DNA of 36,724 nucleotides from Entrophospora sp. SA101 (lineage: Eukaryota; Glomeromycota; Glomeromycetes; Entrophosporales; Entrophosporaceae): positions 32,083-68,806 of the forward strand of contig CAUDNR010003358.1 in the NCBI GenBank assembly GCA_958430865.1, read 5' to 3'. A program made the position numbers and the translations under genes. Each line of letters opens with the position of its first letter. Within the stretch, counting starts at the first letter, position 1. The notes under the pieces were generated by a model. The model had not been told where the DNA came from. It made no database searches and worked only from the letters and a program-made list of their open reading frames with translations. This document shows, in pieces, positions 1 through 13,609 of the stretch.

Positions 1-18
1 TTTTATGGATTAAAAATC

Positions 19-110
19 ATACCAAATTATAATCCTTGTGGTATAGATTAATTTGGTATAAATATCTCATTTTTGAATCTGAGGGTCGAAACCCACTTTT
101 TCCTAGAACA
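19..110 (+). repeat. Possible decayed tRNA-derived (SINE-like) sequence, or a simple hairpin
   Basis: Bases 39-60 resemble a Pol III A-box region (TGGTATAGATTAATTTGGTA). Bases 65-81 could form an anticodon arm with TTG in the loop, and 82-94 (GGGTCGAAACCCA) resembles a B-box with its 5' T-stem deleted. No acceptor stem can be paired, so this is not a functional tRNA. The stretch also contains an inverted repeat (ATACCAAATTA near 19-29 against TAATTTGGTAT near 49-59), which is an equally good explanation. Weak call. Confidence 0.2.
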
Positions 111-1699
111 GCCCCCATATGATGAAATTTTATATGTTGTAATATATTTGGAACTGCCAAATATTTGATGATAGTGATTATAATATGAAAAGTGACTATA
201 CATGATGAATTTTAATATAAAAAAAATCGGGAATAAAAAATGTGTGACTATATAGGAGTTGTGGCTATATTGGATGTGACTATATAGGAGTCTGACTGTA
301 TTTTGAAATTTGGCCGCGTGGCGCAGCAATAGGAGTCTTTAGACCGAGCCAACCATATATGAAAAATTTGTAAGTGAACTGCGACTTTGTCACGTGAATA
401 TTTATTAAATCGTGAAAATAATCGGTAAATTGCAGTCTGGATATATAGTTGCCGAAATTTCAAATAACATAGTAAAGTTACCAACTTTAAACCATTATAA
501 CTTTTTTTACTACTAAATAACTCAAAAACAACTTTTATTACATTATTTTTCATGTCTAGAAGATTGCAAAAGTAGAGTTTTGGTAAAATAGCCCGTATTT
601 AGTAAAGTATCAGCTTTAAAGATTGGCAACATTTTGTGATGTCTTTAGATAATTAGCACTATATCCATTGCAAATTCCCTGTTTTTTTTATTAAGCAAAT
701 AGGGTCTAATATTTTCACCAATTATAATTTATATATTATAGATCAATATTATATAAAAAGCTCAATTTTGGTCAGATGACCCCAGAGGTGGTTTTTCACC
801 AGATTTAAGGCCATGCGAGATTGTTCCAATGTCTCACCATTATATTTAGTCATGGATCTTTCATGTTCAAATATTTTTTCAAGAAATTTCTACTATTCCT
901 GGTTATACATAGGATGGTAATTTTTTGCCAAAAACACAATACGTAATAATTATGAAATTAATTACGCATGACGAAATTATTCATTATAGGAAAAATTAAT
1001 TATAGATGATGTAAAATCCATAAATTTTATATTTTATATCTAAAAATAAAATATTCTTTTTACACTTTATAAAGTATTAAATAAAAGTACTAACATAAAA
1101 TTTTAAAGTTTTTCAATTTTTGTTAAACCATAAACAATATTTTGTCTTTGAAGTAAAAAAAAAAAAATCATTTTTAATGAAAGATACAATTTTATAATAT
1201 TTTATTATCCTAAAATGATGTTCTTAAATATAAAAAAATACATATTGATAGGACGGAAAAGCTGTTAGGTCACAAGGAAGCAATAATATTGGCCGAACTT
1301 TCTGATAGGACGTTTAATTTTAATTTTTTTAAAAATCATTACAAAAATATGCCACTTTTGGCTAAATGAAAAACATCAAGTTAATTAATTAATATTTCAG
1401 AGCCTTGCTAATAAGTAGAGGCAGAAATATTTATTTATTATCATCACTTGTAATAATAATTTCATGCATAATAATAAATAAATAAATTCTTTGTTTCATT
1501 TATAAAACACTTTGTAATCAGAAATTAAACAGTAGGGTTTAATTATCCATTTGGTTATCAAATTTGTATAGAACTCTGAGGTTTGTTTTATTGGCTTTGG
1601 TATAAAGCCAAGGTTTTGACCAGTGTAGTGTTAACACGGGTTGTATAGAAAATTTTCAGTTTCTTTGATCTCAAATAGCATTTATCTCTGTACAAGTCA

Positions 1700-1885
1700 C
1701 ACCCATTATAATGACAATCTTGTTATAATGACATTTTTTAAAAAACCAAATTTATAAATTTTTTTTATAATAGTAATTTATAGAATTTATTCCGTTATAA
1801 TGATACTCGTTATAATACTAACGACATATCAGTATAATGGAAGATCATTCTGAATTCTAGTAACACTTCCGTATAATGCTGGCGC
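1700..1885. repeat. Cluster of GTTATAATGA-type repeats, possible decayed pogo/Tigger transposon end
   Basis: Motifs near 1708, 1719, 1794, 1809, 1833 and 1873 all read as variants of (C)GTTATAATG. Sub-terminal arrays of this kind are typical of pogo/Tigger-like element ends. No matching inverted end is seen, so this is at most a fragment. Confidence 0.3.
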
Positions 1886-2147
1886 AAATTTTCGCAGATC
1901 ACTAATTGAAATTTTCCGGAACCCATACTTCATTCCTAAAAAACTACTATTTATACGAATTTATAAATTGTATTTGCAAATGTAATAAATAATAAGAAAC
2001 CCAAAGTTTTAATATACAAATTTTCAAAGGGACTTTCTTATAAAATATTTTATCTTTATATGGAGGGACCACTGGATTCTTGCCTAAAATTGCTATATAA
2101 AAATTAAGATTCAAGTATAATATTTAATTAATTATTCAAGAAAAAAA

Positions 2148-2199
2148 TATAAATAGGCGTTTGTGTTTAGTTTTATTCAAAAAAAAGAAATATAAATAG
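2148..2199 (+). promoter_or_regulatory. Duplicated TATA box
   Basis: Two identical TATAAATAG motifs lie at 2148-2156 and 2191-2199. Both sit inside a roughly 43-bp imperfect tandem duplication (ATTCAAGAAAAAAATATAAA and ATTCAAAAAAAAGAAATATA). The second motif lies 40 bases before the ATG at 2239. This is consistent with a core promoter copied in tandem, though TATA-like words are common in DNA this rich in A and T. Confidence 0.35.
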
Positions 2200-2238
2200 A
2201 TGTTTGGTTACTTTGAAAAGTTTAAATTTTAAAATTTA

Positions 2239-2493
2239 ATGTCGCGCGTAATCATGCTTAATCACGTGAGGAACGGTCATATTCCAAAAATTCTAAAAAT
2301 TATTATTATATTAATGATCGGCAAAATTTTGCAGTTGTCTCACAGAGCACGAATTAATAACAAACACAGTCAGTTAGTTGTTGACAATTACGAACATCCA
2401 AGTAAGATTAGACAGCCTTCTTTTGGACTGACTCATGAGCCCGATAATGCAAGAGATTGCTATACTGTAAGTGTGATTTGTATATTTAGTTAG
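2239..2493 (+). CDS. Possible small hypothetical protein, first exon
   Basis: The ATG at 2239 opens an 84-codon frame with unusually normal composition for this region. The N-terminus is basic, followed by a hydrophobic stretch (LKIIIILMIGKIL, about residues 18-30) that could be a signal peptide or anchor. A polar segment ending near DNARDCYT follows. A good splice donor (ACT|GTAAGTG) lies at 2467-2468, so the true exon may stop there, and an AATAAA lies near 2600. The tandem TATA boxes upstream agree with transcription. No family recognised. It could equally be a chance frame; RNA evidence would decide. Confidence 0.3.
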   Translation: MSRVIMLNHVRNGHIPKILKIIIILMIGKILQLSHRARINNKHSQLVVDNYEHPSKIRQPSFGLTHEPDNARDCYTVSVICIFS

Positions 2494-2843
2494 GGCATTA
2501 TTAACTTTGATACACTTTGCGTTATCACTTGATTGGTATTAGTTGAGGATAGTTTGCTAGAGCAGTATTTTTAGAATTGCATCCAAGCCTTAGCCTTAAT
2601 AAATGAGTGTTGAAGACATATTAATAATCATCATGATTGAAGCTTCCTTGATAGTAGTAAGTCATGGTCTATAAGTAAATCTGATTGTAATATTTTTGAT
2701 AAAATGAAGAACAAGCTAATAAAATCAAGTAAAAAAAAAAAGAATAATCATAATCTTTATTATGGGAGGAAAAAATTTAATTCTAAAATTACAAAAAATA
2801 CTCGAATAGTTAATCAATAAATAATTTTTAACTAGTTAATTAA

Positions 2844-4952
<2,109 letters not shown>

Positions 4953-5363
4953 CTATTTATATTTAATATTTTGTGAGAAAAAAGATTATCATTCAATCAA
5001 ATATATGCAGATCTAAATAATTAATGAGTCATTCATTCATTAATATTAATTTATCGTGGGAAACGAATATATGAAGCACTCTGCGACAATTGATTAATAA
5101 TCATTAATTTCTACAGAGAAATTATTTACAAATCTTTGTATCGAGTCTTTTTTTTTTATTTTATGAAAATATACATTCTAAAAAAAAAAGGGAGGAAGAA
5201 TCTAATTGTTGATTGCAGATTGTATATAGATGGATGATGGATGGACATAAATAAGTCATTTATTCTAATGAGGTTTTTTAGATTATTTTTTTAATACAAA
5301 TGTTCATTAAAATAATCATCAAATTTTTTTAGTAATACTAATATTAATATTATTAGTATTGCA
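4953..5363. other. Intergenic region, upstream of the aminotransferase and downstream of the SH3 gene
   Basis: About 410 bases of AT-rich sequence between two minus-strand genes. Read on the minus strand, TATAAATAG is the last motif before the upstream ATG at 4952. A palindromic AT stretch near 5328-5360 (AATACTAATATTAATATTATTAG) lies immediately 3' of the SH3 gene stop and might act in 3'-end formation. No other structure seen. Confidence 0.4.
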
Positions 5364-7699
5364 TCAAGAATTTGTCGATGATGTTATTAGAGTTTCCTCA
5401 TTGCCCTCATCGCTTCCACTATTACTACTACTATCATTAACTTTACTAATATCAACTTTGTCACCTTCTTTACTATCATAATCATCATCATAATCATCAT
5501 CATAACCAAATCTTTCCACATAATTTACATCATTTTTCAACACTGACACTTCATCATCATTATCATTATCTTCATCTTCTTCTTCATTATCGTCCCTTTC
5601 TTTTTCATTTCTTTTATTTCCTCCTCTTTCACTACTTTCTTTATTGGCATCATTTTCACTTCTTCTTATACTTGAATGTCTTTTTGGTAAATTATCTACG
5701 CTGTGCGATAGTAAACTAAGTCTGTTGTAATTTCTTGGTTCTGATAATTGTGAAGAAGGTGTTGGTGTATTACGAAATATGATTCCACTTTCTAATGATT
5801 GAATTGTAAGTGATGATGGATTAATAAAATTACTATTATCATTTCCTCCGACTCCAATTCCTGCTCCAGCTCCAATGTCATCACCACTATCATCACCATA
5901 ATTACTACTACTAACATTATCTGAAATATCATATTTAAGTAGATTTGGGCTTGCAACACAAACTACTGGGAATGCACCTTTGTTACCAGTATTTTGATTT
6001 GTTCCAACTGCCCATCCATCATCAAATATTTGGTTTACAATAATCGTATCATTAGGCATCAAATCTAATTCATCAGGAAGTCGTGAACTATAAGGAAACA
6101 CCACTATGACAAGTTCACTTCCTATATCCGAGAATGGTGTTGATACACTGTTACTATCATCTTTCTGATGATGTACAGTAATTTCGATTGAAGGTGGTGA
6201 TAGTGGTGTTGTTATTTGATTTTTGTTGTTATTGTCATATTGTTGTTGGTGTGGTTGTTGTTGATGTATTTGTCGTTGTGTTTGTAAATTTATTTGTTGT
6301 TGTTGCGGCGGATATTGTGGATAATTGTTGTTAATATCAATCATTGCATCATGATTTTTATTATTATTATTAAAATAATAATAATTAAATTCATTACTAT
6401 TAGTTGACAGCAAAGAAGATGTGCCGCCAGTTGATGGATTTGGTGTTATACTAGAATGTGAAAATCGGCTCATCATTTCCGATCTCCCATCTCCGCTATT
6501 ATAATTATTTAATATAGGTGCTTTAAAGTATGGAACAGAGAAAAACGAAGATCTTTTCTTATGATTATTATTATCATTTGATCTGCCTGATCTTCTTTTC
6601 ATGCAAAATATTATTAAACATATCAATAATAATAATAAAGCAAATGAACCAATAATTATACCTATTATAACCTCTATTTTTATTTGAGATGATTTTAAGT
6701 GCGGCGGGTTTGGTTGTGAAGGTGGTGTTGTTATTTGAGGTGATTGCGAAGGTGGGTCAGGTATTGTTGATGTACTTAATAAATTAGTCTTGGGACAATT
6801 TGTATTTGTATTTTGACAACATTGATTATTATTACCAGATGTGGTTATGTTACAAAAATTACAAAATGAATTTACATCTTGTTGAAATCCTAATTTTTTT
6901 TAAATAAAAAAAATTAAGAATTAGAATTAAATAATATCTATATCTCTTTTTCTTCCCACAACAAGAAATAATAATATAATAAAATTATGATGTTTCACTT
7001 ACCACAATTAAGTTGCTCATTTAGTTCTCCAGATATACAACTTGGCGAAGTGTCAGTGTAATTTCCATCGGCACACCAATCAATTAGAAGACTTAATCTT
7101 ACAGATCTTGTAGAAGTATCGGATGTTGTTGGACATATAGTAGAATTTTTTGTAGATTCTATCAATGATGATAAATGGCTATTACAAGTTTTATTGCATA
7201 TTAACCTCCTTTCAATTGCTTTTTCTGATGGGCACATTCTGGAAGGTACACTTTCTACTAATCTAGCACATATCATTGTAGTAGTGTACCTAACGTACAT
7301 ACTTTTTGAATCGAAATTTGTACAATTTAATCCTTCTATGTAATAAGATTTAACATAATCATTATTAACATAGTCTCGCAGTAATAAATCAAACTCTTGT
7401 ATTGAACTGGCTCCCAACAGCCAATTATAATTTAAACCATCAGAGCCGTAATTGAACATTGCCGAGGAAATAGAATATTGTGAAAATGCTGGACATGTTG
7501 TTGATCCCTCCAGCGATAAACATGGTGGCATTTTTACGCCTTGTCCGTTTACTAATAATATACATGATGATAATAAATTTGATATTATTATTATTACAAT
7601 TAAATATGCTGCTGTTGTTGTTGCTGTCAAATTTAATGGTGTTATTAGATTTTTTATTTTTTTATTAACATTATTATTATTATATGTAATTAATGACAT
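5364..7699 (-). CDS. Single-pass membrane protein with Cys-rich ectodomain and cytoplasmic SH3 domain (2 exons, 740 aa)
   Basis: Exons 7699-7003 and 6889-5364 (697 + 1526 nt, GT-AG intron, in frame). Order: hydrophobic segment at about 31-51 (signal peptide, probably cut after NGQG); extracellular part with many cysteines and N-glycosylation sequons (NCT, NKT, NST, NYT); a Pro/Ser/Thr stalk around 271-300; one transmembrane helix at about 306-328 followed by CMKRRSGR; an Asn/Gln-rich linker; an SH3 domain at about 490-548 ([39 protein letters not shown]); and a very acidic Asp/Glu-rich tail. The SH3 shows the usual ALYDY-like strand (here VFPYSS), the GW of the binding groove and the G-x-FP motif. 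The layout recalls fungal sensor proteins such as Sho1 or Fus1, but with a larger ectodomain. Partner and ligand unknown; a surface sensor or scaffold is inference. Confidence 0.85.
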
Positions 7700-8305
7700 T
7701 TTCTTAAATAAAAAAATTGATTGATTTTTATATATGCTATTTTGTTAAATATTTCTCTTTTTTTTAAATTGAAAAAAAAGCTGCGAAAATAATGAAAATA
7801 ATGATGGGTGATGATGATGATGATGATGATGAATGTTAAAAAAACAATAATGTATAAATTTGTTTTTTACAAATTTTATATATAAAAAAAATTTTATGTA
7901 CAAACAGAATATTTTACATTAGAAAAAAAAATTTATTTTTATATATAGTTTAATTTTAAAGTTTATTCTAAATGTTTTTATTTTTTAAGAATTAAAAAAA
8001 AAAAAATTATTAAATATTTTTGATATTTAATATTTTAATAATAACAATACTATAAAAGGTAAATAAATATTTAATGATTAATATGTTTCAATAATAATTA
8101 TTAGTGATAATTGTTTGTTAGAAGAGGAAAGATTTATATTATATAGCATATACATTTATTTATATATAATACAATGTTTGCTCAACGCCACAATTGTACT
8201 ATCGTGTAACGTGATTAGTGTTAGTGATTTCATATAATTGGCTTTTCTTTTTCTCTTCACACATTTGTCAGAATCTTTTCTTATTAGCTATTCTTATATA
8301 TTCTA
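7700..8305. other. AT-rich intergenic region with promoter side of the SH3 gene
   Basis: Contains a GAT microsatellite at 7809-7832 and long poly-A and poly-T runs, common in upstream regions here. No coding frame or structured RNA seen. Confidence 0.4.
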
Positions 8306-8507
8306 CAATTCATTTTTCTATAACAAACCTTCTATTCCTATATATAATTTTTCTGCCTTTATTTATTATAGAGAATGTTTATAAAAATGTTCATTATAAA
8401 TAGAGAAATTAATTATAAAAAATAAATTGGGGACAAAAGGGAAGTTCATTATAGAGAGATTTTACTTAGTGTTTATTATAGGGGGATTCATTATAGAGAG
8501 TAAACTG
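8306..8507. mobile_element. Mariner/pogo-type MITE, about 202 bp, TA target duplication
   Basis: The left end reads CAATTCATTTTTCTATAA at 8306 after TA (8304-8305). The right end reads TATAGAGAGTAAACTG, ending at 8507 before TA (8508-8509). The reverse complement of the right end, CAGTTTACTCTCTATAA, matches the left end with a few changes. Inside is GGGAAGTTCATTATAGAGAG, followed by TTTTACTTAGTGTT, shared with the element at 19110-19223. TA duplication plus CAGTT-type ends is the Tc1/mariner/pogo signature. No transposase, so non-autonomous. Confidence 0.7.
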
Positions 8508-8509
8508 TA

Positions 8510-11094
8510 CATCCTGTTTTTTAGGCACAAGATACATTTGCAATTCTGAGATGTCTTCTTTGAAGTGGACCATTATCAATGTTTTTCACCCTTTCAAAGT
8601 CTTTTGGAAATTTTCCAATGGCCCACATTCTCCTTATGCACTTAACTCATATCAAATTACTGGATTGAGAGATGGTGATGGCAAACCATTCATTCGAATC
8701 ATAGATTATTTTCTTCCTCTTTGGCAAAAAAAATGAAGGCAATGAATATTGTTGACAGTTTTTGTTAAAGTATATTTACAAAGACTACAATAGTTTTTGA
8801 CATGGTAAATGCTAGGGCTTGAATCATAACAACAATATTTCTAGTCAGAAAGGTGATAAATTATGTCTGGAAAACTTTCTTTTGTTATGGGAATTGCTTT
8901 TTCTTGATCATTATAATCTCTTTTAATCTTGAGGAATGCATTTTCCATCAATTTTGAGAGTTGTTGTAAGTTCTAACTTTTATTGGGGGGAAGTATCTAA
9001 AGGTTTGGGAATATAATTCCCTTTCTTGGATCATGGTATCCAGATTTGAGCTCATAAGAAGTGCTTATGGTTACTAGTTTACCAATCAAACCTTCTCCCA
9101 AACAAGCAATAATTTTTTGGCAACAGAAAGTCAAGGAGTTTTGTCATAAAATTCAGCATTAACATTGGTGTTGATTTTTCTTTATGGAAATTTTTTTTTT
9201 CTGTATTTTTTTTCTCACTATCTGATATGAATATCTATCTTTCTTAAGCATAATATTTTCCATGGAAACACCTTCCCAGAAAACTCCACAAAAGTAATAA
9301 TTTTTTCATGTATCCATCAATTTAAATTGTATGCAAGACAGGTGATTATGTAATGATAAATATATGATATGTGATGACCCCATTCCATCTGTCTTTTTAT
9401 TTATTACTACTATTATTATAAAAATGTTGTGTGACTAAATCTGCAAACTCTATGAATAAGTATATAAGTATATTGTGCTTGTACTAAGATTATAAATATC
9501 CACACCATGATTTACCCATCAGCTGTCTTTTTTTGTTACATGAGAACAATTAATTGCTATAAAATTTTACTCAAACCATTCATCTATATCAGATTAACTA
9601 ATTGACCCTTCATATAGGCTGATTGGCCAAGTTTTCTGAAATAGTCATATCCATCTTAAATAAAATGAACAATACCTCCACAAAGAACAAGCCAAACCTT
9701 TTAGGAACAGAAAACTTTCATACAAGAAAGCAGGATGTAGATGTAGGTTAAAAGAATATATAAAGAATAGCTAAAAAGTTAAAAAAAAAAGCCTTAGTAG
9801 CACTCTCTGTTTTATTTACTCCAGTTATCTTTATATGGAAGATTAGACTCTATCACTATCACTATCACTATCACATTTACAATTATGGTATTGAGTAACT
9901 TCATAGCCACGGCACTTTGGGAGTACAAAATTCTGGACAAACAAAAATAAAATACGCTGGTAAAGAAGATTCATGACCTATACCAAATAAAATACCAAAA
10001 AAAATAGTTCTACTTGCGAATTGGTTTTCAATGTGTGAATTAGTTAATGTTAATATTGCAGAAATCGCTGACTATTTGCGGATTTGAACAAAAAAAGTCT
10101 CCCACTAATTTATTAATAAATAATAAATAAAACTTGACAAGAAAGAAACCTGATGTAAATATATTTGTATAACCCAATCATATGTACAAGTATGAAAAAT
10201 CTGTGGAGAATTATTTATTGTACAAGAAGAGATGCAATTTTAATTTGGAATGCATTGTATGTGCGTTTGTAGATCAAATTATTTTAATTATTTTGATTCA
10301 TTCAAACCCAAAGAATTCTAATAAAAAATATGGTATGATTGTATATAAACAATCATTTAATTTCGCCTTATTCTTATTTTAGTAAAATATCGAAGCCACA
10401 TTTTTAATCTTGATTGGTTCATCAAAATATTTTTGTTTTCCTGACTAATTGTGGCTTGTTATTTTTGTTATTGCAAAGTGATCATTTGACGTCACAAAAA
10501 GTTTCTGGGTCGAACCATATTGGGAACTAGTAGTTTCTTGTCAACTATTTAGACAATATAAATAAATGACGAGTTTACATGTGCGTTACCAAATGTAATT
10601 TTTCGCATAGTTCTTGTTTACTAATACAAGTTTTAAGTCAATACAACAATTTGCTGTTATAATACTAAGCAATTAGCAGAATGCGATTATAATATTTTTA
10701 ATATAACCACATACTAAGCAATTAGCAAAATGAGAAAATATATTACAAAAATAGAGTTGAATCTAATGAAGATTGTTAGTATATTAATAAATAATGATGG
10801 TAGGTTAAAAAATTTATCATGAAGAAAATAACAATGAAAACTTAAGATAATGAATGAATAAAAAATAAATGAAAATGAAAGATAAATCTTTTTTATTAAT
10901 CAACCCGTAAATAAATATATAGAGGGAGTAAACATAGATGATTTTTGTTAATCCCTTTTGTTCTCGTTTAGATAGATCATTGATGTAAATGGTCTAATGA
11001 CAGGTTGGATGGGGAAAAAGGAAAGGATCGATTATTATTGTTGTACGAATATAATGAATAAATTATAAATAATAAAAATAATAAATAAAAAACT
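8510..11094. other. Long intergenic region without a recognised gene
   Basis: A 61-codon plus-strand frame at 8551-8736 begins MSSLKWTIINVFHPF; it has no recognisable family and may be a transposon scrap. A hexamer microsatellite (ATCACT) lies at 9849-9875, a perfect TGACGTCA palindrome at 10487-10494, and a direct repeat (ATACTAAGCAATTAGCA) near 10660 and 10712. No tRNA, rRNA or structured RNA was recognised. Confidence 0.4.
10487..10494. promoter_or_regulatory. CRE-like palindrome TGACGTCA
   Basis: A perfect 8-bp site for CREB/ATF-type bZIP factors (known family consensus). A TATAAATA word lies 70 bases to the right, but no gene is seen downstream on either strand, so function is doubtful. 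Confidence 0.2.
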
Positions 11095-12010
11095 TTAAAC
11101 TTGCCCTTCATATTGAATTGCAACCAAGTAAACAATAAAAATCAAAGCTGATAAAAGAATCCCAGCTGGACTTGCATACCTAATTATTACATATATATAA
11201 TAAATTTTTTAGTAAATAACATTTATTCGTCTATTTCCATGATTTATTTCCATAAATGTTTACCATAAAGCAGTTCCTAAAAAACTCATTGTAGAACCAT
11301 AATACATTGGATGTTCAAGAACGTTGAAAGGAAATGAAGTGACTCTTTCATTCATCAATATGCCAAAATAATCACCTTTTTATCAAAATAAAATAATCAT
11401 CTAATCAATAAACCATAATTAATAATAATAATAATAATAATAACAACAACAATAACGATGATGATGGTGATGGTGATAGTAATCAATTACCAAGAAATGT
11501 TCCAGTAATTCCTAACATATAAGTCGATGATATTACAAAAAGCATTCCAGAACCAAATAATATTGCTCCCGACAATTTTACTTGATAATTGTTAAGTTCT
11601 GGTAAAGTTGGTTGATGTTCAATTGCCCGATGATATCTAATAAATGTATTCATGTCATTAAGATGATTATTAGAAAAAAAAAAAAGAAAAATTAATAAAC
11701 TTACAAATAATCTCTTAAAAGACCAAGCGAGAAAATAGTAGTGGCCAATCTATAACAGCCAATATAAGGATTCCCACCCGCTGCACGAGTTATAAAACGT
11801 GTTTTATATTCTATTTTATATTTTCAAAAATTTATATAATTTTAAAATTATACTTATTTATTAAAACCAACCAACATATACGATAAACAATCAATTAATA
11901 CCTTTTCTTGCCATCGAGTTCCAAAAAATGGGATTAAATAAAATTGAAGCAAAAGAAATCCAAAAACTTGTTTGACTAAAATCTATCAATTCTAAAATTT
12001 TTTCTATCAT
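11095..12010 (-). CDS. OPI3-type phospholipid N-methyltransferase (5 exons, 185 aa)
   Basis: Exons on the minus strand: 12010-11902, 11810-11705, 11636-11491, 11375-11264, 11179-11095; total 558 nt, GT-AG introns, no internal stop. The family (PEMT/OPI3) methylates mono- and dimethyl-phosphatidylethanolamine to phosphatidylcholine with S-adenosylmethionine in the ER membrane. Motifs: [17 protein letters not shown] near the N-terminus, GLLRDYL, GSGML (first SAM-contact region), [28 protein letters not shown], and [14 protein letters not shown] (second SAM-contact region), then the C-terminal helix [19 protein letters not shown]. Several hydrophobic helices fit a four-span ER enzyme. Length is close to yeast OPI3 (about 200 aa). 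No clear inositol-response element was seen upstream. Confidence 0.94.
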
Positions 12011-13609
12011 CTTTTTCCAATTGAATCGATTTGAAAAGAGAGAATCAAATTTTTTTGTTAATCTCGATTAGTATAGTAGTGGTTCATACCCCCCACACGT
12101 ATTGCACAGGTAATAGGAAAGATCAAAAGAAATCATAACATATAATAAATTTTATTATTATTTATAAAGAAAAATTTTTTTATGATGATAATCCTTTCCA
12201 AGTAGAGCAATTAAACACCTAAAGTATTTTATAATTGTAAATTTTGTTTATTAATAACGATGCTTTTAAAAAAAAATATTTAATTATAAATAATTATTGT
12301 GGAAAAGGTAAATTCCAAGTGGCAAAGGTGACAAAGAAAATAGTATTTTCAAAGAAAAGCTTTGAGAATGATCATTTTGCTGAAATTCTTTATGACTCAG
12401 AAGGGATCCATTACTGAATCCTTTTGATGAATTTGATATATTGGAAAAAGGGCAGAAAATCCATTCTTTCAACATAATATATTCAAGTACAAAACCCCAA
12501 GTGTTCAACCATCATTAAACACTATTGATAAAATTATAAAATTATGGAAATGATCGAATCTTTAAAAACAAACCAGGATCTAGAAAAAGACCCCACAGTA
12601 GTTTAAATGATAAATCATTCTTAGCAGCCTTTTCTTCTGGAACGAAATCTAATCAACCATCGCCTATTAAAGAGGCAATAATTTAGAAAAAATGAATATC
12701 ACAAGCAAGAACCATAATCATTGAATCTGATTATTAAAAATGGCCAAAAAAAATAATTGATCTTAGTTTTAATCACTGAAATCACTGAAGAAGCATCTAC
12801 ATTGATTAGAACAAGGAAAATATTTATGGAATATTTTATCATCTTCTCATATTTACTCATCAAGTTGCATATATATGGAAAAAGAAGGGCATTCAAGTTG
12901 GAACTTTAAATAATATATTATTTTTTATTAATATCTTGGCTTTGGTTTTTTCTTTAAAAATTCCATGTATATACATATATATGTAATCATTTTAATCATT
13001 TTGATTTTATTAATAATAATTAATAAAAATTTGATATTGCAAAAAAAAAAAATATGCTATATATATATTAATCAACAAATTATCATTATTGATTATAAAG
13101 GCCAATTTTAAACCTTTAACAACATCCTTACTTCCGCATTTTTTTTCTTATATAAACAACAATGTAAAATATATGATAACAAAGAATCTTCAATGTCATA
13201 AATTCTTCTGTATTATCTATTATACTACACTATATATTTGTCTCCAGCAAAACTCACAAGAACTGAAATATTTGCATATTCATTAAAAAATTATTGAATA
13301 ATGTTATTTGGTGGTTTTATTCATTATTAATGGAAATTGATGATGATTTTGAAAATTCTAAGGTGAACTTGTAGTATCCACAAGAATATATACATAATTG
13401 CAAGTTGTAAAAAGGTAATGAATGAATGGACTTCTTTTGTATTTGAAAAATTGAAATCCCAATCTTAAAAGCAAATTTTACAAATAATAGTTAAAAACCT
13501 TTTTCTTTTCAAAAGTCTAATTATCTAAATTTTATAATTGTTTTATTTTAAATATAATTATTAGTATTAATAATATTCTATAAATTAATGCCAATAATAA
13601 AAATTTTTT
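12011..13609. other. Intergenic region with possible decayed coding scraps
   Basis: Near 12300-12690 the plus strand gives short protein-like pieces in shifting frames (for example SFENDHFAEILYDSEG and SLNDKSFLAAFSSGTKSN). The overlapping minus-strand frames at 12284-12508 and 12699-12896 look like shadows. This may be an old coding sequence or transposon but no family is recognised. The remainder is AT-rich with no structure seen. Confidence 0.3.

Larger units (their letters stand above)
111..2238. other. Gene-poor AT-rich region with degenerate repeats
   Basis: No open frame here looks like a protein; the small minus-strand frames between 48 and 553 are low-complexity. A short duplicated phrase, GTGACTATATAGGAGT, lies near 244-291. 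Around 1700-1880 the phrase GTTATAATGA and variants recur at about six places, resembling the sub-terminal repeats of pogo/Tigger-type transposons, but no paired terminal repeat was found. Everything else is AT-rich and unremarkable. Confidence 0.5.

Noticed and set aside
310..350. TGGCGCAGCAATAGG, resembling a Pol III A-box
   Set aside because: No B-box at the proper distance on the same strand and no tRNA fold.
7452..7724. Plus-strand open frames of 62 and 90 codons
   Set aside because: They lie antisense to the first exon of the SH3 membrane protein, which has a clear signal peptide, glycosylation sites and a correct splice junction. The plus frames are hydrophobic runs from AT-rich codons.
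8551..8736. Plus-strand 61-codon frame starting MSSLKWTIIN
   Set aside because: The composition is protein-like but there is no recognisable family, no splice context and no promoter; it may be a transposon scrap. Kept only as a remark in the gap entry.
12284..12896. Short frames on both strands between the methyltransferase and RBM18 genes
   Set aside because: Protein-like phrases appear on the plus strand but change frame repeatedly and match no family I know. Not enough for a pseudogene call.
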